From Cryobacterium sp. SO2 (GTDB lineage: Bacteria; Actinomycetota; Actinomycetes; Actinomycetales; Microbacteriaceae), in the NCBI RefSeq assembly GCF_026151165.2, contig NZ_CP117849.1, positions 3,782,001 to 3,846,000 on the forward strand: a stretch of 64,000 bases of DNA, in the 5' to 3' direction. Below, piece after piece: positions 17,806 to 25,413 of the stretch (position 1 is the stretch's first letter; each line of letters opens with the position of its first letter). Below the pieces are notes generated by a model, which worked only from the letters and a program-made list of their open reading frames with translations, made no database searches and was not told where the DNA came from. The translations under genes were made by a program, and so were the position numbers.

Positions 17806-18716
17806 CGGGCGATCAACTCGTCGGTGGAGAGGTCGGGCAGCGAGACCGTGACCTGGGTGCCCCACGGGTCGGCGAGGGAGACGGAGCGGCCGTCTCCGGC
17901 GAACGGAATCGACCTGGCGGTCAGGCGCGCCGTGAGGGTCTCGAGATCCGCCGGGGCGGGCACGGTCACGGCCACGTCGCCGAGGCCGAGGCTGGCCGCA
18001 CGTGGTCCGGAGCCACGGCTGTTCCACACGTTCATGGCGATGTGGTGGTGGTAGCCGCCCGCAGAGGCGAAGAGCGCTCCCGTGTATCCGCTCTGGGTCG
18101 CTTCGAAGCCGAGCGCGTCGACGTAGAACGCCCGGGCGGTCTGGAGATCGCCGACCTGCAGGTGCACATGCCCGACGGCGCCGGCCATCGAGGGGCCGGC
18201 ATCCATCACCCTCTGATTCAGGTGGTTCTGCAGGTAGGCGTTTGGGTCGAGGTACTCGGTGGCCATCCGGATCTCCTCACCGTCGTGGATCCACACGGAG
18301 CGGTCACGGTCGGTGTAGAGCTCGACGCCGTTGCCTTCGGGGTCGGTGAAGTAGAAGGCCTCGCTCACGAGGTGGTCGCTCGATCCGACGAAGCGGCTGC
18401 GCGGGTCCTGCGCGGCGCGGTACACGGTGGCCGCGAGGCTCTCGGGGGTTTCGAAGAGGAAGGCAGTGTGGAACAGGCCGGCCTGGCGGGGGTCGACGCC
18501 GGGCAGGTCCGGGGTGTGGATGAGGCGAACGAGCGGCGTCGTTCCGCGGCCGAGCACCCGGTGCACCTCGCGAGCGCGACTGCGCTCCTCCAGGGGCTCC
18601 ATCGCGAACGCTCGCGAGTAGTAGTCCGACATGGTCTCGAGGTCGCCGACCCGCAGGGTCACGGCACCCATAGACGTGTCGGCATTAAGGATCTGCTCGT
18701 CTGTGGTGACGCTCAT
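17802..18716 (-). CDS. VOC-family ring-cleaving dioxygenase (MhqO/CatE-like)
   Basis: 304 residues with two vicinal-oxygen-chelate modules (about 15-135 and 175-300). Metal-ligand candidates are the His in GHVHLQVGD, the His cluster GGYHHHIAMNVW and acidic residues near the ends of each module. GNGVELYTDRDRSVW is typical of catechol-2,3-dioxygenase-like VOC proteins. The ATG at 18716 has a GGGAG site. An open frame extends 23 codons upstream but covers the operator region. It is the first gene of the operon with the esterase and LLM genes. The enzyme probably opens hydroquinone or catechol rings using Fe(II) or Mn(II). Confidence 0.85.
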   Translation of the reverse strand: MSVTTDEQILNADTSMGAVTLRVGDLETMSDYYSRAFAMEPLEERSRAREVHRVLGRGTTPLVRLIHTPDLPGVDPRQAGLFHTAFLFETPESLAATVYRAAQDPRSRFVGSSDHLVSEAFYFTDPEGNGVELYTDRDRSVWIHDGEEIRMATEYLDPNAYLQNHLNQRVMDAGPSMAGAVGHVHLQVGDLQTARAFYVDALGFEATQSGYTGALFASAGGYHHHIAMNVWNSRGSGPRAASLGLGDVAVTVPAPADLETLTARLTARSIPFAGDGRSVSLADPWGTQVTVSLPDLSTDELIAR

Positions 18717-18745
18717 GGCTGGCTCCCGGTGTTCGTTACTAAATG

Positions 18746-18785
18746 CTTGTACCGACAACTCTACATCATTTACTTGTAGCTGCAA
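18746..18785. promoter_or_regulatory. Direct repeats CTTGTA-N4-CAA, likely operator of the detoxification operon
   Basis: CTTGTA-CCGA-CAA at 18746-18758 and CTTGTA-GCTG-CAA at 18773-18785 are 27 bases apart, in a locally AT-rich stretch between the VOC operon and the divergent SDR. An inverted CTACA...TGTAG (18761-18779) overlaps. Such sites are typical of MarR- or HxlR-type quinone sensors. No regulator gene is adjacent, so the binding protein is unknown. Confidence 0.5.
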
Positions 18786-18896
18786 CCATTGTGACCAGAG
18801 GAATACTTTTCACCTACCAGTGGTTGGTTTTATGTGAACGCATGAAGTTCAGCAGTTTTTCGAATGTCTACAGATAACGGATAGGAAGTACTCGTC

Positions 18897-19652
18897 CTGG
18901 CCAGGTTCGACAACAACAAGGTAGCGATCGTCACCGGCGGCGGAAGCGGCATCGGCGCTGAGATTTCGCGGGAGCTCGCCGCGGAGGGCGCCTCGGTGGT
19001 GGTCACCGATATCAAGCTCGAGGCCGCGCAGACCGTCGTCGACGAGATCATCGCCGCCGGCGGAACCGCCGCCGCTTTCGCGCAGAACACCGCGAAGTGG
19101 GAAGACTCCGAAGCGGCCGTCGGATTCGCCCAGGAGACCTTCGGCGCCCTGCACCTGGCCGTGAACAACGCCGGCATCGGTGCCGCGCCGCAGATGATCG
19201 GCGACTACGACATCGCCGCCTGGGACCGCGTTCGCGCGGTGGACCTCGACGGCGTCTTCTACGGACTCAAGTTCCAGCTGCCCGCGATCGTCGCCGGCGG
19301 CGGCGGCGCCGTGGTGAACATGGCCTCGGTTCTCGGCTCGGTCGGCATCGCCCAGAACGCCGCGTATGTCACCAGCAAGCACGCCCTGATCGGACTCACC
19401 AAGGTCGCCGCACTCGAGTACACCGCCCTCGGCGTGCGCACCAACGCCGTCGGCCCCGGCTTCATCGACACGCCCCTCGTGCGCTCCAGCCTCTCCCCCG
19501 AGGCCCTCACTGCCCTCGAGGGCCAGCACGCCTCGCGCCGGCTCGGCACCGACAAGGAGGTCGCCGCACTCACCCTGTTCCTGCTGAGCGACGCCGCCTC
19601 GTTCATCTCCGGCAGCTACCACCTCGTCGACGGCGGCTACTCCGCCCAGTAG
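18897..19652 (+). CDS. SDR family oxidoreductase with apparent CTG start
   Basis: A classical short-chain dehydrogenase of about 251 residues. TGGGSGIG is the cofactor loop, then NNAG, catalytic Ser in SVLGS, YVTSK (Tyr-xxx-Lys), and a C-terminal SGSYHLVDGGY. The conserved N-terminus (ARFDNNKVAIVTGGG) requires reading from about 18900, but no ATG, GTG or TTG lies between it and an in-frame TAG at 18882-18884. The only candidate is CTG at 18897, nine bases after an AGGAAG site. A shorter GTG at 18996 would remove the cofactor-binding loop and is unlikely. An in-frame ATG at 18864 is followed six codons later by that TAG. Confidence 0.78.
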   Translation: MARFDNNKVAIVTGGGSGIGAEISRELAAEGASVVVTDIKLEAAQTVVDEIIAAGGTAAAFAQNTAKWEDSEAAVGFAQETFGALHLAVNNAGIGAAPQMIGDYDIAAWDRVRAVDLDGVFYGLKFQLPAIVAGGGGAVVNMASVLGSVGIAQNAAYVTSKHALIGLTKVAALEYTALGVRTNAVGPGFIDTPLVRSSLSPEALTALEGQHASRRLGTDKEVAALTLFLLSDAASFISGSYHLVDGGYSAQ

Positions 19653-19683
19653 TCCCGTCCCCGCACCGGGGCAAACTCGGTCG

Positions 19684-20157
19684 TCACACCGCGCGGCGGA
19701 GGATCAGGTTCATCATCACCTGGGACATGACGAGGGCGCCGGCCTGGTCGACGACCTCGATGCGGGTGTGCACGAGTCCACGGTCGGGCTTGGACGCCGA
19801 GACGCGTGCAGACACCACCGTGAACCGGGCCGAGAGGATGTCGCCGGCCCGCACCGGACGATGCCACCGGAGGGTGTCCACTCCCGGCGAGCCCAGGCTC
19901 GTGCGTTCGTTGAGGTAGTTGTCCACCATCATCCGCATCATCACGGCTGTCGTGTGCCAGCCACTGGCGATCAGAGAGCCGAATGGCCCGGCGAGCGCGG
20001 CGACCGGATCCACGTGCATGGCGTGCGGGTCGAACGCGGCGGCGAACTCGACGATGCTCGCCTCACTGACCGGCACGCCCCCGCATTCCACGACGAGACC
20101 GGGCACGTAGTCCTCGAAGTAGCGGTCGGCCAGGGGCACGGCGAAGAAATCATCCAT
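19684..20157 (-). CDS. MaoC-like hotdog hydratase
   Basis: 157 residues of the MaoC/R-hydratase type: YFEDYVPGLVVECGG at the start, then FAAAFDPHAMHVDP with the hydratase-type Asp and His, and GSLIASGWHTTAVMMR. It should act on an acyl-CoA or similar enoyl substrate. The frame stays open to a GTG at 20277, but that would leave only two bases to the divergent panB start. The shorter ATG at 20157 begins right before the family's usual N-terminus and has a -10 hexamer TACAGT nine bases upstream, so I prefer it. It converges with the SDR gene. Confidence 0.78.
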   Translation of the reverse strand: MDDFFAVPLADRYFEDYVPGLVVECGGVPVSEASIVEFAAAFDPHAMHVDPVAALAGPFGSLIASGWHTTAVMMRMMVDNYLNERTSLGSPGVDTLRWHRPVRAGDILSARFTVVSARVSASKPDRGLVHTRIEVVDQAGALVMSQVMMNLILRRAV

Positions 20158-20166
20158 AGGGATGCC

Positions 20167-20172
20167 ACTGTA
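20167..20172 (-). promoter_or_regulatory. -10 hexamer TACAGT for the MaoC-like gene
   Basis: On the minus strand TACAGT is followed by nine bases and the ATG at 20157, which implies a leader of about two or three bases. It supports the shorter start for this gene. Confidence 0.4.
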
Positions 20173-20279
20173 CGCACCCGGATGCGCCGTGCCGTTCACA
20201 GCGACAGCGGCCACGCCGGGCAGGGCCGCGAGCAGCTGGTCGTACAGTAAATAGTCACCCGAAATACCGAAAGGCACGT

Positions 20280-21125
20280 ATGAACGAGCAACCTGCTCCC
20301 TATGGCAGCGCTGTGGCTGCCCCGGCCGGCCGCAAGCGGGTGCGCATCCACCATCTGCAGGAGATGAAGGAGCGCGGCCAGAAGTGGGCGATGCTCACGG
20401 CGTACGACATGTACACCGCGGCCACGTTCGACGAGGCCGGGATCCCGGTGCTGCTGGTGGGCGATTCGGCGTCGAACAACGTGTTCGCCAACCAGACCTC
20501 GTTGCCGGTCACCGTGGACGAGCTGATCCCGCTAGCCCGCGCGGTCACCCGCTCCGCCGAACACGCCCTCGTCATTGCCGACCTGCCGTTCGGGTCCTAC
20601 CAGGCGTCCGCCGAGCAGTGCTTCCACACCGCGGTGCGGTTCATGAAGGAGGCCGATGTGCACGCCGTGAAACTCGAGGGCGGCGTGGAGATGGTGCCGC
20701 AGGTGGAGCTGCTGGCGCGCTCCGGCATCCCCGTGATGGCGCATATCGGATTCACCCCGCAATCGGAGCACAGTCTGGGCGGCTACCGTATCCAGGGCAA
20801 GGGCACGGATGCCCTGCGGATGCTCGAAGCGGCGCTGGCCTTGGAGGCAGCGGGTGCGTTCGCCGTGCTGATGGAGATGGTGCCGGGAGACGTGGCCGCC
20901 GACATCACCGCGGCGCTCAGCATCCCCACCGTGGGCATCGGCGCCGGCAACGGCTGCGACGCCCAGGTGCTGGTCTGGCAGGACATGGTGGGCCTTCGCA
21001 CCGGGCGGCTGCCCCGCTTTGTGAAGCAGTACGCGGACATGCACTCGATGCTGCTCACTGCCGCGCAGGACTACGCCGCGGACGTGACGGCCGGCACGTT
21101 CCCCGGGCCGGAGCACACCTTCTAA
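20280..21125 (+). CDS. panB: 3-methyl-2-oxobutanoate hydroxymethyltransferase
   Basis: PanB transfers a hydroxymethyl group from methylene-tetrahydrofolate to 2-oxoisovalerate, giving ketopantoate, the first step to pantothenate and CoA. 281 residues. Metal and catalytic segments are LLVGDSASNNVFAN (about 60-73), DLPFGSYQ (about 101-108), EGGVEM, HIGFTPQSEH, and the catalytic Glu in LMEMVPGDVA. TVGIGAGNGCDAQVLVWQD is the usual C-terminal block. The site GAAAGG precedes the ATG by seven bases. No panC, panD or panE is adjacent. The stop overlaps the convergent tatB stop by four bases, so neither gene has room for a terminator. Confidence 0.96.
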   Translation: MNEQPAPYGSAVAAPAGRKRVRIHHLQEMKERGQKWAMLTAYDMYTAATFDEAGIPVLLVGDSASNNVFANQTSLPVTVDELIPLARAVTRSAEHALVIADLPFGSYQASAEQCFHTAVRFMKEADVHAVKLEGGVEMVPQVELLARSGIPVMAHIGFTPQSEHSLGGYRIQGKGTDALRMLEAALALEAAGAFAVLMEMVPGDVAADITAALSIPTVGIGAGNGCDAQVLVWQDMVGLRTGRLPRFVKQYADMHSMLLTAAQDYAADVTAGTFPGPEHTF

Positions 21126-21580
21126 GCGGCACCCTCTGTCACCAACGGCGTAGCGGCAGTTGTCGCCTCTGGACCGGCCACCGCCGGATCCATCGCTGCC
21201 GGCCCCGCTCCCGCCAGAACTGAGCGGTTTCGGGAGGTGCGCATCAGTCGTGCGATGCTGGTTTCCGGCTGCGCCGGCGCCGGTGTCGCCTGTTGCGGAG
21301 CGGGCGGGGCGCTCGGCGCCGGGTCGACTGTGTCCGCGAGCGCTTCCCGGACGATTCGGCGCGGATCGTACTGGCGCGGGTCGAGCCGTTTCCACTCGTC
21401 GATGTCGAAGTCGTCGCCGAGTTCCTGCTTGACCCGAGCCTTGGCCACCTCCGAGCGGCCACGCAGGGACCGTACGAATTCGGCCAACCGCCCGGCGTAG
21501 AGAGGCAGACGATCGGGCCCGATGACGAACACCGCGATCAGGGCGACGACGAGCAGTTTTTCGAAGCTGAGGCCCAGCAT
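21122..21580 (-). CDS. tatB: Twin-arginine translocase subunit TatB
   Basis: 152 residues. The N-terminal transmembrane helix (FEKLLVVALIAVFVIGPDRLP) carries the hinge Gly-Pro, followed by an amphipathic helix (LAEFVRSLRGRSEVAKARVKQELG) and a long Pro/Ala-rich tail of low conservation. TatB forms the substrate-receptor complex with TatC. It lies 55 bases after tatC in the same direction, giving the order A-C-B, whereas Escherichia coli has A-B-C. Confidence 0.92.
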   Translation of the reverse strand: MLGLSFEKLLVVALIAVFVIGPDRLPLYAGRLAEFVRSLRGRSEVAKARVKQELGDDFDIDEWKRLDPRQYDPRRIVREALADTVDPAPSAPPAPQQATPAPAQPETSIARLMRTSRNRSVLAGAGPAAMDPAVAGPEATTAATPLVTEGAA

Positions 21581-21635
21581 GGGCGGTCTCCTTTTCGGTC
21601 GGGGCAGGTCGGGGGCGGTTACGGTCAGGGGCGGA

Positions 21636-22433
21636 TCAGGCGGTCACAGACTCGCGGGAGGCCGTGGTGAGCAGCGCGACGCCCCGGTCGACACGTTTGT
21701 CGTGCAGCACGGCAATCCCCGCCGCGGCGCAGAACAGGGCGCACATGGGCACCGCGAGCAGGAACATCGACATGATGTCGGCCGCGGGGGTGGCGAGGGC
21801 GCAGAACACCACGATCGCCACCAGAACCACCCGCCAGCCCCGCACGATCGTCATACCCGGCAGCACGCCGATGAAGTTGAGCAGCACCACAAAGACCGGC
21901 AGCACGAAGGCCACCCCCACCGCGATCACCAACTTCATGACGAAGTCGAAGTAGTAAGACGCCTCGAGGATGGTGCTGTCCTCGGTGGATGCGAAACTGG
22001 CCAGCAGCTCGACGACATGCGGGAACAGCGTGAAGCCCGCGACGCATCCGGCCAGGAACAGCGGCACCGCCGAGAGCAGAAACCCGAAGGTGTACTTCTT
22101 CTCCCGGCGGGTGAGCGCCGGCACGAAGAACGCGAACAGCTGGTACAGCCAGACCGGACTGGAGAGCACGACGCCGGCGTAGAGCGCGATCTTCATCTTG
22201 AGCTCGAAGGCGCCGCTCACGCTGCCGTAGTTGAGAGTGGCGTTGCGCGAGTCGGCCAACGCCACGATCGGGGCCCGCAGCACGTCGAGGATGACATCGG
22301 CGAAGATGTAGCCGACGACCACCGCCACGGCCACCCCGATGGACGCACGGAAGATCCGCTTGCGGGCTTCGATCAGGTGACCCGCCAGGGGCATCAGGCC
22401 GGGCTCGGTCGACGGTGTCTTGAGTGCGCCCAT
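21636..22433 (-). CDS. tatC: Twin-arginine translocase subunit TatC
   Basis: 265 residues, six predicted transmembrane segments. Conserved TatC elements seen are LAGHLIEARKRIF near the N-terminus (signal-peptide binding site), SSPVWLYQLFAFFVPALTRREKK, and FEV-like loop YFDFVMKL. The ATG at 22433 begins five bases after the tatA stop. An open frame extends upstream through tatA but is not coding. TatC recognises the twin-arginine motif, and a clear substrate is encoded just upstream at 22698. Confidence 0.95.
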   Translation of the reverse strand: MGALKTPSTEPGLMPLAGHLIEARKRIFRASIGVAVAVVVGYIFADVILDVLRAPIVALADSRNATLNYGSVSGAFELKMKIALYAGVVLSSPVWLYQLFAFFVPALTRREKKYTFGFLLSAVPLFLAGCVAGFTLFPHVVELLASFASTEDSTILEASYYFDFVMKLVIAVGVAFVLPVFVVLLNFIGVLPGMTIVRGWRVVLVAIVVFCALATPAADIMSMFLLAVPMCALFCAAAGIAVLHDKRVDRGVALLTTASRESVTA

Positions 22434-22438
22434 CGTGA

Positions 22439-22666
22439 TCAGCGCCCGTCGACGGTGGTGACCGGCTGCGGAGCGGACTGCTCGTCGGCCGGAGCGTCGG
22501 CCGGAGCGTCGGCGACCCGCGACTCGCGGATCTCGGTCTTGAAGATCTTCATCGACTGCCCGACGCTCTTGGCCAGCACAGGCAGCTTCGCTGCACCGAA
22601 GAGCAGCAGGATGACGACGAGGATGATGATGGCGTGCCATCCGGTGAGGTTCTGGAGTATGCCCAT
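22439..22666 (-). CDS. tatA: Twin-arginine translocase subunit TatA
   Basis: 75 residues: a short N-terminal membrane helix (WHAIIILVVILLLFGAAKLP) with the family-typical FGxxKLP hinge, an amphipathic helix (LAKSVGQSMKIFKTEIRE) and a short acidic tail. The tail contains a DAPADAPAD repeat encoded by a 12-base direct repeat near 22490-22515. TatA polymerises to form the export pore. It lies 31 bases after the exported dioxygenase-like protein gene. Confidence 0.95.
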   Translation of the reverse strand: MGILQNLTGWHAIIILVVILLLFGAAKLPVLAKSVGQSMKIFKTEIRESRVADAPADAPADEQSAPQPVTTVDGR

Positions 22667-22697
22667 GGTCTCGGTTCCTTATCTGTGTGGTGTCGGG

Positions 22698-23711
22698 TTA
22701 CTGGGTGGGTGCGTCGGCGGGCGGGGTGCCACCGTCGGTGGGCGGCGTGCCGCCACCACCACTAGGCGGGGTGCCACCCTCGCCACCGCCGTCACCCCCT
22801 GCGGGCGACGAGCCGGCCGTCGGGGTGGTGCTGGTGTCGACGCGGGCCGTGAGGGTCACGACGTAGCCGGAGCCGAGATCGCCGGTCGCGGTCGCCAACT
22901 GCAGCACGCCGCCGTCGTCGCCGAAGACGTTGTCGTTGTCGAGCGTCACCTGCGACAGGTTGGCGGTGGAGCCCTCGTAACCGGCCAGTTCGTACACGCC
23001 GGTGCTGATGTCCTCCGGCAGCGCCGCCTGGGAGGTGGAGATGGCGTTGGCGGCATCCGTGATCGAGTCGACGTCGGGGTAGACCTCGAAGTGGATGTGC
23101 GGCCAGCGACCGGTGTAACAGGCCGGGAAGATCGAGGTGAACGTGACCTTGCCCTCGCTGTCGGCAACCTGCACACCGCGCAGGTAGGTTTCATCCTCGA
23201 TGCCTTCGGAGTACATCGAGTAGAGGCCGGCCGCGTCACAGTGCCACGCGTACACAGCGACATCCGCGAAGGGCGCGTCGTCGTCGTTCATGTCGAGCAC
23301 AGTGAGGGTGAACGTCATGGGCACACCCTCCGCGGTCAGCCCGCCGCCGATGCTCGAGCGGATGTCGCTGCGAACGATGCCGGACTCTTCGAGCACGTTC
23401 GCCCCGTTGGAACCATCGCCCGGGTAGGGGCCGGCCGTCTCGTCGGGGATCTCGCCCGTAGATGTGGTGCTGGTGTCGGTCGATGCGGCCGTTGAGCTCG
23501 AGCTGCTACCCGATGCGTCAGTGGAGCAGGCGGCGAGTGCGACAGCGCCAGCGCCGACTCCGACCAGGCTGAGCACGCCACGGCGGCTGATCAGTGTGCG
23601 AATGTCGAAGGCTACGCCTTGGTCGACGACCTCCTCGTCGGCGCGGTCGAGTAGGCGGCCCTCGTAGGCGGGGCCGTCTGGGGTGGACTCGGGTTCAGGG
23701 ATGCGGCTCAT
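22698..23711 (-). CDS. Tat-exported intradiol ring-cleavage dioxygenase-like lipoprotein
   Basis: 337 residues from the ATG at 23711 (GAGAGG site). A long cytoplasmic N-region precedes the twin arginines Arg43-Arg44 in ISRRGVLSLVG, and a lipobox LAAC gives Cys62, so this is a Tat-exported lipoprotein. A Ser/Thr linker leads to an intradiol dioxygenase core: GPYPGDG, YAWHCDAAGLYSMY, and CYTGRWPHIHFEVY, which supply the Tyr, Tyr, His, His iron-ligand candidates. The C-terminal 45 residues are a Gly/Pro/Thr low-complexity tail. It probably acts outside the membrane on aromatic compounds. It is the first gene before tatA-tatC-tatB. Confidence 0.88.
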   Translation of the reverse strand: MSRIPEPESTPDGPAYEGRLLDRADEEVVDQGVAFDIRTLISRRGVLSLVGVGAGAVALAACSTDASGSSSSSTAASTDTSTTSTGEIPDETAGPYPGDGSNGANVLEESGIVRSDIRSSIGGGLTAEGVPMTFTLTVLDMNDDDAPFADVAVYAWHCDAAGLYSMYSEGIEDETYLRGVQVADSEGKVTFTSIFPACYTGRWPHIHFEVYPDVDSITDAANAISTSQAALPEDISTGVYELAGYEGSTANLSQVTLDNDNVFGDDGGVLQLATATGDLGSGYVVTLTARVDTSTTPTAGSSPAGGDGGGEGGTPPSGGGGTPPTDGGTPPADAPTQ

Positions 23712-23903
23712 GGCTGCCTCTCGAATAGGTGTCTGTCGTTCCGGTAGTGGACCCATCTTGTGGGGGCTCTCCGGCGATCTGCTTGGCATTCCCTATGACT
23801 CCCCCATGAACCGTCAGGGCACGTGCCGAGAAGGTGTCAGTGCGCCGCGTTCCGCCTGGCGGACCTGTGTTCCGCTGTATCATTTTTAGTGCTACGGTCA
23901 ATC

Positions 23904-23915
23904 TGAAACGATTCA
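23904..23915. promoter_or_regulatory. LacI-type operator-like site TGAAACGATTCA
   Basis: The arms TGAA and TTCA flank ACGA, close to the TGAAACG-TTCA pattern of LacI-family sites. It lies about 90 bases before the start of the MHS transporter, in the 296-base gap shared with the divergent dioxygenase-like gene. The rest of the gap is AT-richer than its surroundings and shows no further gene. Confidence 0.4.
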
Positions 23916-24007
23916 ACTACGGATCGTCGAGCAGTTTCGATCATGACCGCACGTCCCTCAACGGAGAGGTCCGGTCCCTCGCCATTGGCGCCGAAGGAGA
24001 TCTGTAC

Positions 24008-25366
24008 ATGACTACAACATTGCCCGGGGAGATCCGTCCCGAAGCCGGTATCGGCAAACGCGACCCGAAGAAGGCCGCCATGAGCGGCTGGATCGGAAGC
24101 GCTCTGGAGTACTACGACTTCGCTCTGTATTCACAGGCTGCGGCTCTCGTGTTCCCCACCGTCTTCTTCCCGTCCGGGAACGCGACGGTCGCCATCATCG
24201 CCTCGCTGGCGACCTATGCGGTGGGCTACGTCTCCCGCCCGATCGGCGCCATCGTTTTGGGCGCATGGGGTGACAGGCACGGCCGCAAGAACGTGCTCAC
24301 CTTCGCCATGTTGCTGATGGGCTGTGCCACGTTCCTCGTCGGTCTGCTGCCGACGTTCGGCCAGGTCGGCGTGCTCGCGCCCCTTCTGCTGGTGCTGCTC
24401 CGCCTGATCCAGGGCTTCGCCGTCGCCGGCGAGCTGGGCGGGGCCAGCGCGATGATCGTCGAGCATTCGCCCGACTCCCGACGCGGCTTCTTCGCCAGCT
24501 TCAGCCTCCAGGGCACCCAGTTCGGCTCGATCCTCGCCACCGGCCTGATGCTTCCGCTGGCCGCGATTCTCAGCGACGAGCAGTTCCACACCTGGGGCTG
24601 GCGCATTCCGTTCCTGCTCAGTGCCCTCGTCATCCTCGCCGGGTGGGTCATCCGTCGCCGGGTGCAGGAGCCCCCGGTCTTCCTCGCCCAGAGCGACGCC
24701 CTCACGACCAAGCGCAAGCTGCCGGTTGTCGAGCTCGTGCAGACCCACCTCTGGGTTCTGGTGCGTTGCATCCTGATGACCCTCACCAACGTGATCGGCA
24801 TGGCGACCCTCATCTTCGGTGTGGCCTACGCCACCCAGGAGGGATACGGCAACGGTTTCTCCGCGAGTGAGTTCCTCTGGGTCACGCTCGTGGCCAACAT
24901 CGTCGCGATCGTCACCATCCCGATCTTCGGCGCTCTCTCCGACAAGATCGGCCGGCGCACCCTCATGCTGATCGGTGGACTCGGCGGCGGCCTGCTCGCA
25001 GGGGTCTATCTCTGGGCGATCGACCTGGGCAGCCTGCCCCTGGTCTTCGTGTGCGTCGTCGTCGTTCAGGGCATCTTCTTCCAGATGTGGAACGCGACCT
25101 TCGCCACCTTCTACCAGGAGCAGTTCCCGATGCGGATGCGCGTGACCGGCTTCGCGGTCGCGCAAAACGTCGGCCTCATGATCGCGGCGTTCTTCCCGAG
25201 CATCTTCACCGCGATCGCCCCTCCCGGCACCGCGAACATCCCACTCGTGATCGGCTCGCTGGCGTTCGGCATCTGCCTCGTCGCTGCGGTGGCGGCGTTC
25301 CTGTCCGACGAGACTAGGGGTACCTCGCTCGAGGACATCGAGACCAAGTCGATCAGGCTCCCGTAA
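24008..25366 (+). CDS. MFS transporter, metabolite:H+ symporter (MHS) family
   Basis: 452 residues, 12 transmembrane segments. The start GWIGSALEYYDFALYSQAA and loop 2-3 motif GDRHGRKNVL are typical of MHS symporters for organic acids and osmolytes (shikimate, citrate, alpha-ketoglutarate, proline betaine). The second half has the related DKIGRRTLM. The ATG at 24008 has an AAGGAGA site. The open frame runs further up but has no good site. It precedes GH105 and FAH genes in the same direction at 47 and 38 bases, so it probably imports an unsaturated uronide, rhamnonate or a related sugar acid. Confidence 0.88.
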   Translation: MTTTLPGEIRPEAGIGKRDPKKAAMSGWIGSALEYYDFALYSQAAALVFPTVFFPSGNATVAIIASLATYAVGYVSRPIGAIVLGAWGDRHGRKNVLTFAMLLMGCATFLVGLLPTFGQVGVLAPLLLVLLRLIQGFAVAGELGGASAMIVEHSPDSRRGFFASFSLQGTQFGSILATGLMLPLAAILSDEQFHTWGWRIPFLLSALVILAGWVIRRRVQEPPVFLAQSDALTTKRKLPVVELVQTHLWVLVRCILMTLTNVIGMATLIFGVAYATQEGYGNGFSASEFLWVTLVANIVAIVTIPIFGALSDKIGRRTLMLIGGLGGGLLAGVYLWAIDLGSLPLVFVCVVVVQGIFFQMWNATFATFYQEQFPMRMRVTGFAVAQNVGLMIAAFFPSIFTAIAPPGTANIPLVIGSLAFGICLVAAVAAFLSDETRGTSLEDIETKSIRLP

Positions 25367-25413
25367 GCATCCCAACCAGCACGAATCCCACACGCACAAC
25401 GAACGGATACCCC

